From Fen-1298 sp050015675 (GTDB taxonomy: Bacteria; Bacteroidota; Ignavibacteria; UBA10030): DNA of 64,000 bases. Below the pieces are notes generated by a model, which had not been told where the DNA came from, did not search any database, and worked only from the letters and a program-made list of their open reading frames with translations. Positions 44,068 to 53,873 of the stretch are shown in pieces; the first letter of the stretch is position 1, and every line of letters starts with the position of its first letter. Location of the stretch: assembly GCA_050015675.1 (NCBI GenBank), contig JBEKAY010000005.1, forward strand, positions 53,124-117,123. Reading direction: 5' to 3'. Position numbers and translations under genes: made by a program.

Positions 44068-45327
44068 ATGGGTTTCATTTTTGAAGCAGAAATAGAGTCC
44101 ATTATCCATGCCGTTCACATTAAAACGATTGGCGAGGATGACGGCATCGTCTTGAAGAAAATACTCTCAGCAAGAATCCATCCTGCTGTAAAGGCATACT
44201 TCAAAGCTGAAGTTGAAAAAACACTCGGGCAGGAACGGGGATTGGAATACCGTTCTAAAAAATTTTCTTATTCTCTTCCCGAAGTGCGAAGTCTTGAAGA
44301 GCAGATTGATTTATTGCTCGTTCAGAATTATCATTTCAGCCTTCAGGAATTTGAATCGCTCCTTGATGAGTCGGTACATTTTCAGTTCAACTATCTCTGC
44401 CGCCCGCAATGGACACTTTTAAATTTTATTGTCGGCGAGCAGCGCAGAGTGGCTTCTGAGACTATCGAAAAACGTCTCAAGTATTGTGTTGATTATACGT
44501 ACTTCCCTGAATTAATTAAGCGGTATATTGCTAATCACGGATTGGCAGAAGTGACGTATGAAGAGTTCAAATCGCTGATAGAAAAGATCGATCATGAAGT
44601 GGTGGCTCAGCATTCAAGTCTTGAACTTGCACATATGACCCGTGCGTTATTCGATTTCGTCGAATCCGGTAAAATGGTACCGCAGGTGGAATTTGAGCAG
44701 CAAACGCTTCCGATTAATGCAGCGATTGTATTTTTTGAAGATAAAAATGTTCTAGAAATATGTGCACGGTTGGAATCCGAACGCGACCGTAATCGTTTAT
44801 TACAAATTACTGCAGATCGGTTGGCAGATATCATCGAAGTTGTTCGAACCGGAAATGAAGATGCGACTGCTCAAGTATCGGCATCGCCTATGATACCGTC
44901 CGGGGCAACACGACAAGTGAACGAAAAGGAATCAATAATTATTGTGGATGGTGCCGGACTTGTGCAGGAAGCAATCGATGGCGCACAAGCGGCGGAAAAG
45001 TCCATACAGCCGAAGACACCACTTCTTGTATTTGGTGAGAACGACGAAAAGTATCTTGCGTCGACACCAAGCGCGAAGCAGAAGGAAATTCTTGATCTTT
45101 TTCCCGACGAAGAATTTGCGGTCATTGTCCGGAAACTTTTTGCGAATGATGAACCGGCATTTCGCGGGGCAATCACAGAAATAAGTCTCTTGCGGACGTG
45201 GGAACAGGTTGCTCAATATCTCGACAAACTTTTCCTGGTCAATCAGACCGATCCATTTAGCGCAGAGGCAGTAGGCTTTACAGATAAGTTATATGCGCAT
45301 TTTTATTCATCCATTGCCAATAAATAG
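44068..45327 (+). CDS. Unknown 419-residue protein upstream of obg
   Basis: A cytosolic, acidic and largely helical protein without membrane segments or signal peptide. It starts MGFIFEAEIESIIHAVHIKT and contains FQFNYLCRPQWTLLNFIVGE followed by YTYFPELIKRYIANHGLAEV. The C-terminal half is charged (FPDEEFAVIVRKLFANDEPA). No family or motif is recognised. It ends 28 bases before obg and so is probably co-transcribed with this ribosome-assembly GTPase. Confidence 0.8.
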   Translation: MGFIFEAEIESIIHAVHIKTIGEDDGIVLKKILSARIHPAVKAYFKAEVEKTLGQERGLEYRSKKFSYSLPEVRSLEEQIDLLLVQNYHFSLQEFESLLDESVHFQFNYLCRPQWTLLNFIVGEQRRVASETIEKRLKYCVDYTYFPELIKRYIANHGLAEVTYEEFKSLIEKIDHEVVAQHSSLELAHMTRALFDFVESGKMVPQVEFEQQTLPINAAIVFFEDKNVLEICARLESERDRNRLLQITADRLADIIEVVRTGNEDATAQVSASPMIPSGATRQVNEKESIIIVDGAGLVQEAIDGAQAAEKSIQPKTPLLVFGENDEKYLASTPSAKQKEILDLFPDEEFAVIVRKLFANDEPAFRGAITEISLLRTWEQVAQYLDKLFLVNQTDPFSAEAVGFTDKLYAHFYSSIANK

Positions 45328-45355
45328 GTCGTAATTTTTTACAAGCGGATTCTTT

Positions 45356-46345
45356 ATGCAATTCATCGATGAAGCAAGAATTTTTGTCAAAGCGGGTGAC
45401 GGCGGTAACGGATGCATCAGCTTCCGGCATGAGAAATATATTCCAAAGGGCGGACCAGATGGCGGTAATGGCGCACGCGGCGGCAGTGTTATTATTTGCG
45501 CAGATAGACAATTGAACACCCTGCTTGATTTTAAATACAAACGCAGCTATCGGGCTGGACGCGGGGAAAATGGACGAGGAAAAGATCAGGGAGGAAAATC
45601 AGGGAAGGATGAAGTTGTGAAAGTGCCGTGCGGTACGTTGGTGCGAGATGCATTAAAGGGAAAGACAATTGTCGATTTGGTGCGCGATGGGGATGAATTT
45701 ATAGTTGCGCATGGTGGAAAAGGCGGACGGGGTAACGGAGAATTCGCCACACCGACGAATCAAGCGCCGCGGTTTGCTGAACCGGGAACGCCGGGCGAAG
45801 AACGTGAAGTGATTCTTGAACTCAAACTCCTTGCTGATGTCGGGCTTGTTGGTTTTCCGAATGCCGGCAAGTCAACACTGATCTCGGTTGTCTCTGCTGC
45901 CAAGCCGAAAATTGCAGATTATCCATTTACTACTCTCACGCCGAATCTTGGTCTTGTTCGCTATACGGAGGGGAAAAGTTTTGTTATTGCCGATATTCCC
46001 GGCTTAATTGAAGGCGCTCACGAAGGGAAAGGGCTTGGCATTCAATTTATCCGTCATATCGAACGCACACGCGTGCTTGTATTCCTCATTGAATCTATCA
46101 GCGAAGATCCGAAAAAAGATTATCAAATTCTTCTGAATGAACTTGCTTCCTATAATCCTGCAATCGCAAAAAAGAAAAAGATTGTTGCTGTTACCAAGAT
46201 GGATGTTGTTGATGAGGCGGACAGGAAGAAACTTGCAAAAATAAAATTCGGGCGCGGCGTGGTGACGATTCCCATCTCAGCGGTTGCAGGAGAAGGACTC
46301 CGCGAACTGCTGGACAAAATGTGGCAAATGTTGAATAAGAAGTAG
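45356..46345 (+). CDS. obg: Obg/CgtA GTPase
   Basis: A 329-residue ribosome-assembly GTPase. The N-terminal glycine-rich Obg domain has FIDEARIFVKAGDGGNGCISFRHEKY and GGNGARGGSVI. G domain motifs are G1 GFPNAGKST, G2 region YPFTTLTPNLG, G3 DIPGLIEGAHEGKGLG and G4-like TKMD. It lacks the longer C-terminal extension of some homologues. It binds the large ribosomal subunit in the cytosol. The kinase gene starts nine bases downstream. Confidence 0.97.
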   Translation: MQFIDEARIFVKAGDGGNGCISFRHEKYIPKGGPDGGNGARGGSVIICADRQLNTLLDFKYKRSYRAGRGENGRGKDQGGKSGKDEVVKVPCGTLVRDALKGKTIVDLVRDGDEFIVAHGGKGGRGNGEFATPTNQAPRFAEPGTPGEEREVILELKLLADVGLVGFPNAGKSTLISVVSAAKPKIADYPFTTLTPNLGLVRYTEGKSFVIADIPGLIEGAHEGKGLGIQFIRHIERTRVLVFLIESISEDPKKDYQILLNELASYNPAIAKKKKIVAVTKMDVVDEADRKKLAKIKFGRGVVTIPISAVAGEGLRELLDKMWQMLNKK

Positions 46346-46354
46346 GCATGCCCT

Positions 46355-48208
46355 GTGACAAGTCTCCGTTATGAAATTGGTCTCAGCTATCTCGTTATCG
46401 TCGTCATCGGTTTGGCAACCAGCGCCTTTGCTGTCTATAATTTTTCGAGCCTTCGTGATACCTTTGGCCTTGTTTTGCGAGATAATTACGAAAGTGTATT
46501 CGCTGCACAGTACATGGTCAGAGCTCTTGAACGGCAGGAGAATGCCCAGCTCGAGATGCAACTTGCCGATATTGATCTGGCTTATATCAAGTTCAATAAT
46601 AACCGTGTCGGATTTCTTGGCTGGCTCGAAAAAGCAAAGCGAGCAGGACAAAATGAAAGTGAACTTGCCGTCCTTGAACGCATCACTCAGGATTATCATC
46701 GTTATACTCAGCTCGCCGATTCTCTGTACCGTCTCTTGCAAATCAAGGGGCAAACAACCGCTGCATTCGACTTTAAATCGAATGTTATACGGCCCGTTGC
46801 CGAATCTTTGAAAGATGAATGTTTTACATATCTCGGAATCAATCAAGATGCTGTAACAAGAACCGAAGAAAAATTGAATCAGACTGCAAGCGATGCAACG
46901 CTGACAGTGATTACGATTTCTATAGTGGCGGTATTCTTGAGTTTCTTTACGAGTGTGCGATTTACACGGAGCATTATCCTGCCGGCGGAGAAGCTTACGC
47001 GTTCTGTTCGAAAAATCAGCAGCGGCCAGTTGAATCAGAAAATAGATGTAACCACGGATGATGAAATTGGAGAGTTGAGTCGTGAATTCAACAAAATGAC
47101 AGAACGGCTGAGAACGTACGAGCAGATGAATATACAGCAGCTTATTGCCGAGAAGAAAAAATCTGAGACGATTGTTGAGAGTATTGCCGACCCGCTCATC
47201 GTGACAGATGAAAATGGAGTGCTTGTTTTAATGAATCAAGCAGCAGCCGCTATCTTCGATGTTCGGGGAACTGATTGGCAGGGGAAGATTTTGAGCGAAG
47301 TCGTCGATAATCAAAGCTGGGCGGAGATGTTGGAGCTTGGCGGCATTCGACGCATTGAGCAGGAACACCGAGATCCGCTTTTCGCATTCACGCACAATGA
47401 TCTGAAATTATACTTTCGGCCGCGTCAGGCGCACATTGTTGATGAGCATGGAAATATTCAAGGCGTGGTAACGCTGTTACAAGATGTGACGCGATTCAAA
47501 GACCTTGATCGGATGAAATCCGAGTTTATTGCCACGGTTTCTCATGAACTTCGCACACCATTGACTTCATTAAGCATGGGCATCGATATCCTTTCGCAAG
47601 AAGTTGTAGGATCGGTGAATCAGCGCCAGAAAGAACTGCTGGTGGCTGCAAAAGACGATTCTGAACGATTGCGAAAATTAGTAAAAGAATTGTTGGATCT
47701 CTCTAAGCTTGAATCCGGTAAATACGAAATGAAAAAGGAACTTGTTGATTTTCGCCGGCTTGTGGCTGACGCTGTGCGACCCTTGCGTCTTCCGTTTGAG
47801 GAAAAACAGATTCACTTGGAACTTGATATTCCGGAACATTTACCTGCTCTTTCTGCAGATCCCCATCAGCTTACATGGGTTGTAACGAACTTGTTGAGCA
47901 ATGCACTGCGCTACACTGATACAGGCGGTAAAGTCCAATTAACCGCCAAGGAAGAGAAACAGGAGCTTTTTGTGACTGTTGCTGATACGGGACATGGAAT
48001 TCCAAAAGAGAATTTAGAAACGGTTTTCGATAAATTTGTCCAAGTGAAAAGCTCAACCGAAACAACACCCGGCAGTGTTGGGTTGGGGTTGGCAATTGCA
48101 CGAGAAGTAGTGGAAGCCCACGGGGGACGAATCTGGGTAGAAAGTCAAATCGGAGTTGGCAGCACATTTTTCTTCACCATTCCTACAATACTGCAAGCCG
48201 AGGTATAA
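46355..48208 (+). CDS. KinB/NtrY-like membrane histidine kinase
   Basis: A 617-residue sensor starting at GTG. TM1 is about 8-28 and TM2 about 185-205, with a helical periplasmic domain between them (FAAQYMVRALERQENAQLE). Then HAMP, a PAS domain (SIADPLIVTDENGVLVLMN), H397 in TVSHELRTPLTSL, N box TNLLSNALRYTD and glycine boxes ADTGHGIP and GSVGLGLAIA. The order is like KinB of Pseudomonas, whose partner is the NtrC-type AlgB; an NtrC-type regulator follows here after five bases. The ligand is unknown. Confidence 0.93.
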   Translation: MTSLRYEIGLSYLVIVVIGLATSAFAVYNFSSLRDTFGLVLRDNYESVFAAQYMVRALERQENAQLEMQLADIDLAYIKFNNNRVGFLGWLEKAKRAGQNESELAVLERITQDYHRYTQLADSLYRLLQIKGQTTAAFDFKSNVIRPVAESLKDECFTYLGINQDAVTRTEEKLNQTASDATLTVITISIVAVFLSFFTSVRFTRSIILPAEKLTRSVRKISSGQLNQKIDVTTDDEIGELSREFNKMTERLRTYEQMNIQQLIAEKKKSETIVESIADPLIVTDENGVLVLMNQAAAAIFDVRGTDWQGKILSEVVDNQSWAEMLELGGIRRIEQEHRDPLFAFTHNDLKLYFRPRQAHIVDEHGNIQGVVTLLQDVTRFKDLDRMKSEFIATVSHELRTPLTSLSMGIDILSQEVVGSVNQRQKELLVAAKDDSERLRKLVKELLDLSKLESGKYEMKKELVDFRRLVADAVRPLRLPFEEKQIHLELDIPEHLPALSADPHQLTWVVTNLLSNALRYTDTGGKVQLTAKEEKQELFVTVADTGHGIPKENLETVFDKFVQVKSSTETTPGSVGLGLAIAREVVEAHGGRIWVESQIGVGSTFFFTIPTILQAEV

Positions 48209-48213
48209 GTCGT

Positions 48214-49536
48214 ATGCAGCAGCAAAAACCAAAAGTACTTGTCGTAGATGATGAAAAGAATATTCTCAATACAATCGGTATCTGTTTAGAATCGATTGGG
48301 ATTAATACTACGCTTTGTGCAAAACCGCAGGAAGTACTGCACTTGCTGCATGAAAATGTATTCGATATCGCTTTTGTCGATTTGAAAATGTCGCCAATGG
48401 ATGGAATTGAAGTCCTTACAGAAATCAAACAGTATTCACCCACAACCACTGTCATCATCATGACAGCCCACGGTTCAGTCAATACCGCAGTAGCTGCGAT
48501 CAAAAAAGGGGCGTATGATTATCTACAAAAACCATTCGATTTTGATGAATTGAAATTATTTACACAGAAAGTTCTTGCGCATCATCAGCTTGTTCATGAA
48601 GTAGCTGAACTTCGTGAAGAACTTGCCTCAATGCAGGGCAGCGGTGAGATTATCACACGTAACCGTGCAATGATGGAACAGCTTGACATTGCAACGCGTG
48701 TTGCCGAAAGTGCAATTAGTATTCTGGTTGAAGGAGAAAGCGGCACAGGAAAAGAATTAGTAGCACATTACATTCATCAGAAAAGTAATCGTGCCGATAA
48801 ACCGTTTGTGAAAGTGAACTGTGCGGCAATTCCGGAACAACTTTTAGAAAGCGAATTATTCGGACATGTGCGTGGAGCGTTCACAGGTGCGTTGAAAGAT
48901 CGGCAAGGGCGATTTGAATTGGCAGACGGTGGAACAATATTCTTAGACGAAATTGGTGAGTTGCCATCATCCATTCAATCAAAACTTTTGCGTGTTCTGC
49001 AGACGAAAGACTTTGAACGTGTTGGTGAAAATGTAACGCGCAAAGTGGATGTGCGGGTGATTTCTGCAACAAATCGTAATTTAGATGAAGCGTTGAAAGA
49101 AGGAAGTTTCCGCGAGGATCTTTTCTACCGCTTGAATGGAGTTCGCATAAAACTGCCGTCGCTTCGAGAACGGCCGGAAGATGTACCACTGCTCATCCAC
49201 CATTTTCTCAAGAAAATTTCAAAAGATCGTGATATAATAATTGCACCGGAAGCTGACAAAGTCCTGAAGGCATATCGTTGGAGCGGCAATGTTCGGGAGT
49301 TAGAAAACGTCATCGAGCGTGCAGCGCTTCTTGCCGCAAATGGCGTCATCGAACCCGTACATTTGCCGGAAGAAATTCGCGGAACAACTGAAACAAATGC
49401 GCTCTCTTTGGAAGAAACTGAAAAAGTGCAAATCAAGAAAGTTTTACAGATTGCAAAAGATTATGATGAAGCGGCCCGCATTCTTGGCGTAGATCGAAAG
49501 ACGTTGCTTAACAAGCGCAAAAAATTTGGACTATGA
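48214..49536 (+). CDS. NtrC/AlgB-type sigma-54-dependent response regulator
   Basis: A 440-residue regulator. The receiver has VVDDEKN with phosphoacceptor D56 in FVDLKMSPMDG. The AAA+ domain has Walker A GESGTGKE, the sigma-54-contact loop VRGAFTGALKD, and Walker B FELADGGTIFLDEIGE. A Fis-type helix-turn-helix lies at the end (YDEAARILGVDRKTLLNKRKK). It is expected to activate RpoN-dependent promoters. No convincing -24/-12 promoter was found in the window. The kinase upstream is its likely partner. Confidence 0.95.
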   Translation: MQQQKPKVLVVDDEKNILNTIGICLESIGINTTLCAKPQEVLHLLHENVFDIAFVDLKMSPMDGIEVLTEIKQYSPTTTVIIMTAHGSVNTAVAAIKKGAYDYLQKPFDFDELKLFTQKVLAHHQLVHEVAELREELASMQGSGEIITRNRAMMEQLDIATRVAESAISILVEGESGTGKELVAHYIHQKSNRADKPFVKVNCAAIPEQLLESELFGHVRGAFTGALKDRQGRFELADGGTIFLDEIGELPSSIQSKLLRVLQTKDFERVGENVTRKVDVRVISATNRNLDEALKEGSFREDLFYRLNGVRIKLPSLRERPEDVPLLIHHFLKKISKDRDIIIAPEADKVLKAYRWSGNVRELENVIERAALLAANGVIEPVHLPEEIRGTTETNALSLEETEKVQIKKVLQIAKDYDEAARILGVDRKTLLNKRKKFGL

Positions 49537-49773
49537 GTATCAAAAGGCTGGGCATTTTTCCTCATTCATTTTCCTATAAAATTTCTCCAATATTGCCTCT
49601 CTATACTCGTTATCTATATTCTCGCAGGGAATTTTTCCCCACGCCTTCTCTTTCTGTAATCTCAAAATGAAGATATTGCGTTGAAAAAGCGGTTAAAGTA
49701 TAGGGTTATGTGGTACTATATTTGAGTAATCAAAGTGGTTTGTACATAGAATTTAAAGAGTAAGGGAATTGAA

Positions 49774-50121
49774 ATGACGACAAAACTTACTACGCTTGAC
49801 AATCTTGATATAGCTGTACTTGAGCCGCGTGGTTCACTTATTGGCGGCGAAGAAACAGACGAATTAAAAGCCAAAGCGAAAGATTTAGTCGAACAAGGTA
49901 ACAAGAAACTTGTGCTTGATCTTGGCAGCATTACATATATGAATAGTTCTGGCATAGGCGCTCTCGTGGGTATCCATTCAATGTATCAAAAGGTATCTGG
50001 AAAAATTAGCCTTTGCAATGTTGCGAAGGGTGTTCAAAATGTTTTTGTCATTACAAAGCTCACGAGTGTTTTTAATGTAGAAGAAGATCGCAAACAAGCG
50101 ATCAATAGTCTTAAGGTATAA
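49774..50121 (+). CDS. STAS-domain anti-sigma-factor antagonist-like protein
   Basis: A 115-residue STAS protein: LDIAVLEPRGSLIGGEETDELK, the signature LDLGSITYMNSSGIGALVGI with candidate phosphoserine at S58/S59, and ISLCNVAKGVQNVF. No anti-sigma kinase is adjacent. It ends 47 bases before exbB on the same strand, hinting that it is part of the same transcription unit, an unusual neighbour for a TonB complex. Confidence 0.92.
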   Translation: MTTKLTTLDNLDIAVLEPRGSLIGGEETDELKAKAKDLVEQGNKKLVLDLGSITYMNSSGIGALVGIHSMYQKVSGKISLCNVAKGVQNVFVITKLTSVFNVEEDRKQAINSLKV

Positions 50122-50168
50122 GTCACAATCATATTCATTTAATATCACACAAATCAGGAGAACGTTTC

Positions 50169-50903
50169 ATGAAGACTTCCACGTTCAATGCTATCGTTAT
50201 CGTCCTCGCTTTCGTTTTTGGCTGGGTGATTTTCGAATTCTTTTTACCATCCTTCATCAAGGAAGGCGGTGTACTCGTTATCGGTCTTATTGCACTTGTT
50301 ATCATGTTGATCGCAGTAATCGTTGAGCGCATGCTTACGTTGAAGAAAGCCAGTGGCAAGGGCACTTTAACAGTATTTTTAAAGAACGTGCAACAAGCAG
50401 TCAATTCCGGCGATATCGATACAGCGCTTGCCGCATGCGATAAACAACGCGGTTCATGCGCCAATGTTCTCCGTGCGGGTCTGGAAAAATATAAGATGGT
50501 TATAGAAGAAGGTGATGTGAAGGGACAGAAAGAATTAATGGAGAGCATTCAACGCTCTATTGAAGAAGCAAGCATGCTCGAAGTACCAATGCTGGAAAAA
50601 AACTTATCGATGATGTCCACCATTGCCTCTATTGGCACGATGGTAGGATTGCTCGGAACAGTTATCGGTATGATTCGTGCATTCCAAGCTATGGGTCGCG
50701 CCGGTGCACCTGATGCGATTCAGCTTGCCATCGGTATTTCAGAAGCACTCATCAATACAGCTGGTGGCCTTGTTGCAGGTATCGGTGGTATCGTTGCATA
50801 TAACTTCTTTGTCACGAAAATCGATAACTTCACCTATATGATTGATGAAGCGAGCTATTCCATAATTCAATCATTAGCCTCACGCAGACCGCATAAGAAG
50901 TAA
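50169..50903 (+). CDS. exbB: MotA/TolQ/ExbB proton channel protein
   Basis: A 244-residue inner-membrane protein with three helices, near residues 10-27, 33-53 and toward 150-200 (paired as MMSTIASIGTMVGLLGTVIGMI and INTAGGLVAGIGGIVAYN). The GTVIGM/GLVAGIG pattern is typical of ExbB/TolQ. It uses the proton gradient with ExbD to energise TonB. AGGAG precedes the ATG. The first two helices form a pair before a large cytoplasmic domain, a slightly unusual arrangement. Confidence 0.95.
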   Translation: MKTSTFNAIVIVLAFVFGWVIFEFFLPSFIKEGGVLVIGLIALVIMLIAVIVERMLTLKKASGKGTLTVFLKNVQQAVNSGDIDTALAACDKQRGSCANVLRAGLEKYKMVIEEGDVKGQKELMESIQRSIEEASMLEVPMLEKNLSMMSTIASIGTMVGLLGTVIGMIRAFQAMGRAGAPDAIQLAIGISEALINTAGGLVAGIGGIVAYNFFVTKIDNFTYMIDEASYSIIQSLASRRPHKK

Positions 50904-50921
50904 CTGGGAAAGGTTGACGTT

Positions 50922-51389
50922 ATGCCAAAACATAAAAAAGGACGACTCGGCACTCGCATCGACATGACACCGATGGTGGATGTAGCAATGCTCTTGCTTA
51001 CGTTTTTCATGTTAACAACGCAATTCAAACCACCCGAGGAGGTTGACGTTATCATTCCGGCATCGCACTCGGAATTCAAATTGCCGGAATCGCACATCAT
51101 GATGGTGTATGTTACTAAAGACGGCAAGATCTGGCTGGGTGTTGATTCGCAAAGCTTGATGGAGCGGTTATTTGGTACGCAAAACAAATATAGAAAATCA
51201 GTCGAAGTGGATAAAAATACACTCGGCAATTTACTCATTACAGCACGTATCAATGATCCAAAACTACGCACGGTTATTAAAGGTGATAAAAACGCACCCT
51301 ATGGACCGATGGAAGATGTGATGGATGTTTTAGTGAAAGCGAAGATTACGCGTTTTAATCTCGTCACAGATTTGGATAAAGGAGCATAA
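50922..51389 (+). CDS. exbD: ExbD/TolR-type biopolymer transport protein, first copy
   Basis: A 155-residue protein with a basic N terminus, then RIDMTPMVDVAMLLLTFFML, in which the helix Asp (MVDVAMLL) is the proton-carrying residue of ExbD. The periplasmic domain follows. It lies 18 bases after exbB and three bases before a second exbD gene. Confidence 0.95.
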   Translation: MPKHKKGRLGTRIDMTPMVDVAMLLLTFFMLTTQFKPPEEVDVIIPASHSEFKLPESHIMMVYVTKDGKIWLGVDSQSLMERLFGTQNKYRKSVEVDKNTLGNLLITARINDPKLRTVIKGDKNAPYGPMEDVMDVLVKAKITRFNLVTDLDKGA

Positions 51390-51392
51390 TTT

Positions 51393-51893
51393 ATGGCCGG
51401 TGCAGATGTTGTTGAATCAAAATCACACGCAAAAGGAAAGAAGAAGAAAAAGAAGCGTGCTGGTGTTCGCATCGACATGACGCCGATGGTTGACGTTGCA
51501 ATGTTGTTGTTAACATTCTTCATGCTTACGACAGTCTTCAACAAGCCCCAAACGATGGAACTCAATTTACCTCCTGATGATAAAGTTCAGGTGGAAGTTG
51601 CAGCATCAACGCTTCTCACAGTACGTATAGCGCCGAATATGGCTATCTACTGGAGTATGGGTAATGAACCGACTGCGCTTAAAAAAATTGAATTTAAAGA
51701 ACTGCGTCCGCTGCTGATCGAGAGACTTCGCAGCATTCCAAAACTCATAACGCTGGTGCAGATCGATCGTGATGCAAAATATAACGATATGGTCGACATT
51801 ATGGATGAGCTTAACCTTGCCAATATCACAAAATTCAGTTTCGCACCAATGAAAGATGCTGATAAAAAGTTGATAGCGAAAGTAGCAGGATAG
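51393..51893 (+). CDS. exbD: ExbD/TolR-type biopolymer transport protein, second copy
   Basis: A 166-residue paralogue of the preceding protein with a long lysine-rich N terminus (SHAKGKKKKKKRAGV) and the same RIDMTPMVDVAMLLLTFFML. Only about the first 45 residues are similar; the periplasmic domains differ. Two ExbD genes in tandem are common in Bacteroidota-type TonB operons and suggest a hetero-oligomer. GGAG lies in the end of the upstream gene. Confidence 0.95.
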   Translation: MAGADVVESKSHAKGKKKKKKRAGVRIDMTPMVDVAMLLLTFFMLTTVFNKPQTMELNLPPDDKVQVEVAASTLLTVRIAPNMAIYWSMGNEPTALKKIEFKELRPLLIERLRSIPKLITLVQIDRDAKYNDMVDIMDELNLANITKFSFAPMKDADKKLIAKVAG

Positions 51894-51901
51894 GAGACGA
51901 T

Positions 51902-52630
51902 ATGGCGCAAACAATAGCAGTACCTGTCCACTATGGTGCAGCCGAATTAAAAACGGTTGCTCAAAAATATATGATGCTGGGCCTTTTAGCGGGCATCCTC
52001 ATCTGTTTCTCCGCTGTCGGCACGTATCATCTGAGCGTCTGGTTGAATGAAGATGAAGAGCCTGTGAATATAATTCGTATTGTGAAATACACAGATCTTG
52101 GACCGCCGCCCTCGTTGACCAATCAAGCGGCGCCTGCCGTTGCAGTTTCCGGCCCGGCAGTGCGGCCAAGTGTTGGAGTTCCGGTTCCAGTGCCTGATGC
52201 AGAAGTCAGCCCGGAGCAGACCATCGCATCACAAACAGAATTGAGCCAGCAATCAGCACCTGCCATCGATGCAGGCGCTAATGCAGGCAATGCTCAAATT
52301 GAACAAGACTTAAAGATTGATGATGATACCGCACCACCAGATTTCGTTCCATACGAAAAGGAACCTACGGTTGTCAAGCGGGTTGAACCGAAATATCCGG
52401 ATCTCGCTTTACGCGCCGGTTTGGAAGGCAATGTATTCGTAAAAGTCTGGGTAGATAAAGAAGGAAAAGTACGTAAGGTCATTCTTCTCAAGAGCGATGC
52501 TCCAATTTTTGAAGAAGCTGCGATCGGAGCCGCGAAACAATGGGTCTTTACCCCGGCAGTGATGCAGAAAGGCCCGGTATCGGTTTGGGTTTCCATTCCG
52601 TTCCGGTTCAGACTGACGGGAAATAAATAA
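51902..52630 (+). CDS. tonB: TonB-like energy transducer
   Basis: A 242-residue protein with an N-terminal transmembrane helix (about 28-48, GLLAGILICFSAVGTYHLSVW), a proline- and valine-rich spacer with PAVAVSGPAVRPSVGVPVPVP and a C-terminal TonB domain: PTVVKRVEPKYPDLALRAGLEG to VSIPFRFRL. It spans the periplasm and contacts TonB-dependent outer-membrane receptors. AGGAG lies six bases upstream of the ATG. No TonB-dependent receptor lies in the window. Confidence 0.95.
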   Translation: MAQTIAVPVHYGAAELKTVAQKYMMLGLLAGILICFSAVGTYHLSVWLNEDEEPVNIIRIVKYTDLGPPPSLTNQAAPAVAVSGPAVRPSVGVPVPVPDAEVSPEQTIASQTELSQQSAPAIDAGANAGNAQIEQDLKIDDDTAPPDFVPYEKEPTVVKRVEPKYPDLALRAGLEGNVFVKVWVDKEGKVRKVILLKSDAPIFEEAAIGAAKQWVFTPAVMQKGPVSVWVSIPFRFRLTGNK

Positions 52631-52748
52631 CTATTTGATCACGTCGAAGCTGATGAGTACAAGGAAACAGCACGTCCTGACAAGTTGGGATGAACTGATA
52701 CTGAGGCTTATCAGCTTTGTGCGTTTATGAAGGTGGGGTTATAAAATC

Positions 52749-52967
52749 GTGCTGAAGTTTTCCAACATATCGACATATTTAAGTTACTCTGTTTCTATTA
52801 TTACACTGATGTTCGGAACTATAATTATGAGCGGCATTGCATTTCAATATGTTCCGAATAAATTGCGAATAACATTTGGCGTAGTGCTGATGCTCTGGGG
52901 AATTTATCGGTTCGTGTTCACACGGATCCAAGCGCGCCAAGGAAATGAAAAAGATGAGGAAGAATGA
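52749..52967 (+). CDS. Small two-helix membrane protein of the TonB locus
   Basis: A 72-residue protein from a GTG with two hydrophobic helices (about 8-32 and 41-58) and an acidic tail (GNEKDEEE). Its TGA overlaps the ATG of the PstS-like lipoprotein (ATGA), implying coupled translation. A GGTGGGG tract lies about nine bases upstream of the GTG. Function is unknown. Confidence 0.7.
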   Translation: MLKFSNISTYLSYSVSIITLMFGTIIMSGIAFQYVPNKLRITFGVVLMLWGIYRFVFTRIQARQGNEKDEEE

Positions 52968-53866
52968 AGCGGATACTTCTTTCAATCTTTTTTCTTCTGA
53001 TTGCAGTAATCAGTGGATGCAAAAAACAGACTGAGACAGCGACATTTGGTTATCATCTTTTGCTTACTGCCGATCCGTATTTACCATTAATGCAGCAAGA
53101 AGTAGAACAATTCATGAGTCTCTATCCGCAGGTGAAAATGGAAGTGCGCGGCACAACAACACGAGAAGCAATTGTTTTATTATTAAATGACAGCGTTCAT
53201 ACAATAGTGATCGATCGGCAGTTCAATGAAGAAGAAAAACAAGTTGCACAACAAGCATCTCTTCGGCTTGTTGAGAATAAAATTGCCGAGGATGGCGTTG
53301 CGATCATCGTTCACAAACAAAATCCAATTCTGAATATTACTCCGGAGTCGGTGCATCGCATCGTCACAAAAACGGCAATAGAGTGGACACAGATTGCAGA
53401 ATCGCGCTGGTTCGGGCCTATCGATTTTGTTTTAACCGGAAGAAACTCTGGTATGTATGAATTACTTCAGAAAAAGATTTTTATAGAATCGAAGCCCTTG
53501 CAACCAAATGCTGTGATGAACAGTCAACGTGAAGTGATTCAGTACGTATCTGCACATCCGCACTCGGTCGGGTGCGTTGCAGCATCGCTTCTGACCGATG
53601 AAAGTTTGAATGTTAAGATGCTCCCGGTTCTTACAAAATCACCGGAAGGCGACGAGAAGGAATACTTACCCAGGCAGCAAGAAATTCACGAATCTCTTTA
53701 TCCATTCCATTATTCTTTGTATCTTTACAACGCAGAAGTGAAGGCGGCTCTTGGAGTTGGTTTCAGTGCATTAGTACTATCAAGTGTTGGGCAAAAGATT
53801 TTTCAGCGATCAGGCTTGGTGCCTGTCTCTATTCCTTATCGGACTATTCAGTTACATGCGGAGTGA
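52964..53866 (+). CDS. PstS-like periplasmic-binding lipoprotein
   Basis: A 300-residue lipoprotein (lipobox VISGC near residue 19) with a phosphate-binding-protein-type (PBP_like_2) fold: LLLTADPYLPLMQQEVEQFM, REAIVLLLNDSVHTIVIDRQ, AEDGVAIIVHKQNPILNIT and SHPHSVGCVAASLL-type ending. The TGRNSGMYE segment equals the TRxxxSGT ligand loop of PstS but is altered. It probably binds a small anion or has become a scaffold. Coupled to the small membrane protein before it and only eight bases before the TPR gene. Confidence 0.85.
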   Translation: MKRILLSIFFLLIAVISGCKKQTETATFGYHLLLTADPYLPLMQQEVEQFMSLYPQVKMEVRGTTTREAIVLLLNDSVHTIVIDRQFNEEEKQVAQQASLRLVENKIAEDGVAIIVHKQNPILNITPESVHRIVTKTAIEWTQIAESRWFGPIDFVLTGRNSGMYELLQKKIFIESKPLQPNAVMNSQREVIQYVSAHPHSVGCVAASLLTDESLNVKMLPVLTKSPEGDEKEYLPRQQEIHESLYPFHYSLYLYNAEVKAALGVGFSALVLSSVGQKIFQRSGLVPVSIPYRTIQLHAE

Positions 53867-53873
53867 AACGACA

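Noticed and set aside
49537..49773. Sigma-54 promoter between the NtrC-like regulator and the STAS gene
   Set aside because: No TGGCAC-N5-TTGCA-type pair was found by eye in this spacer.
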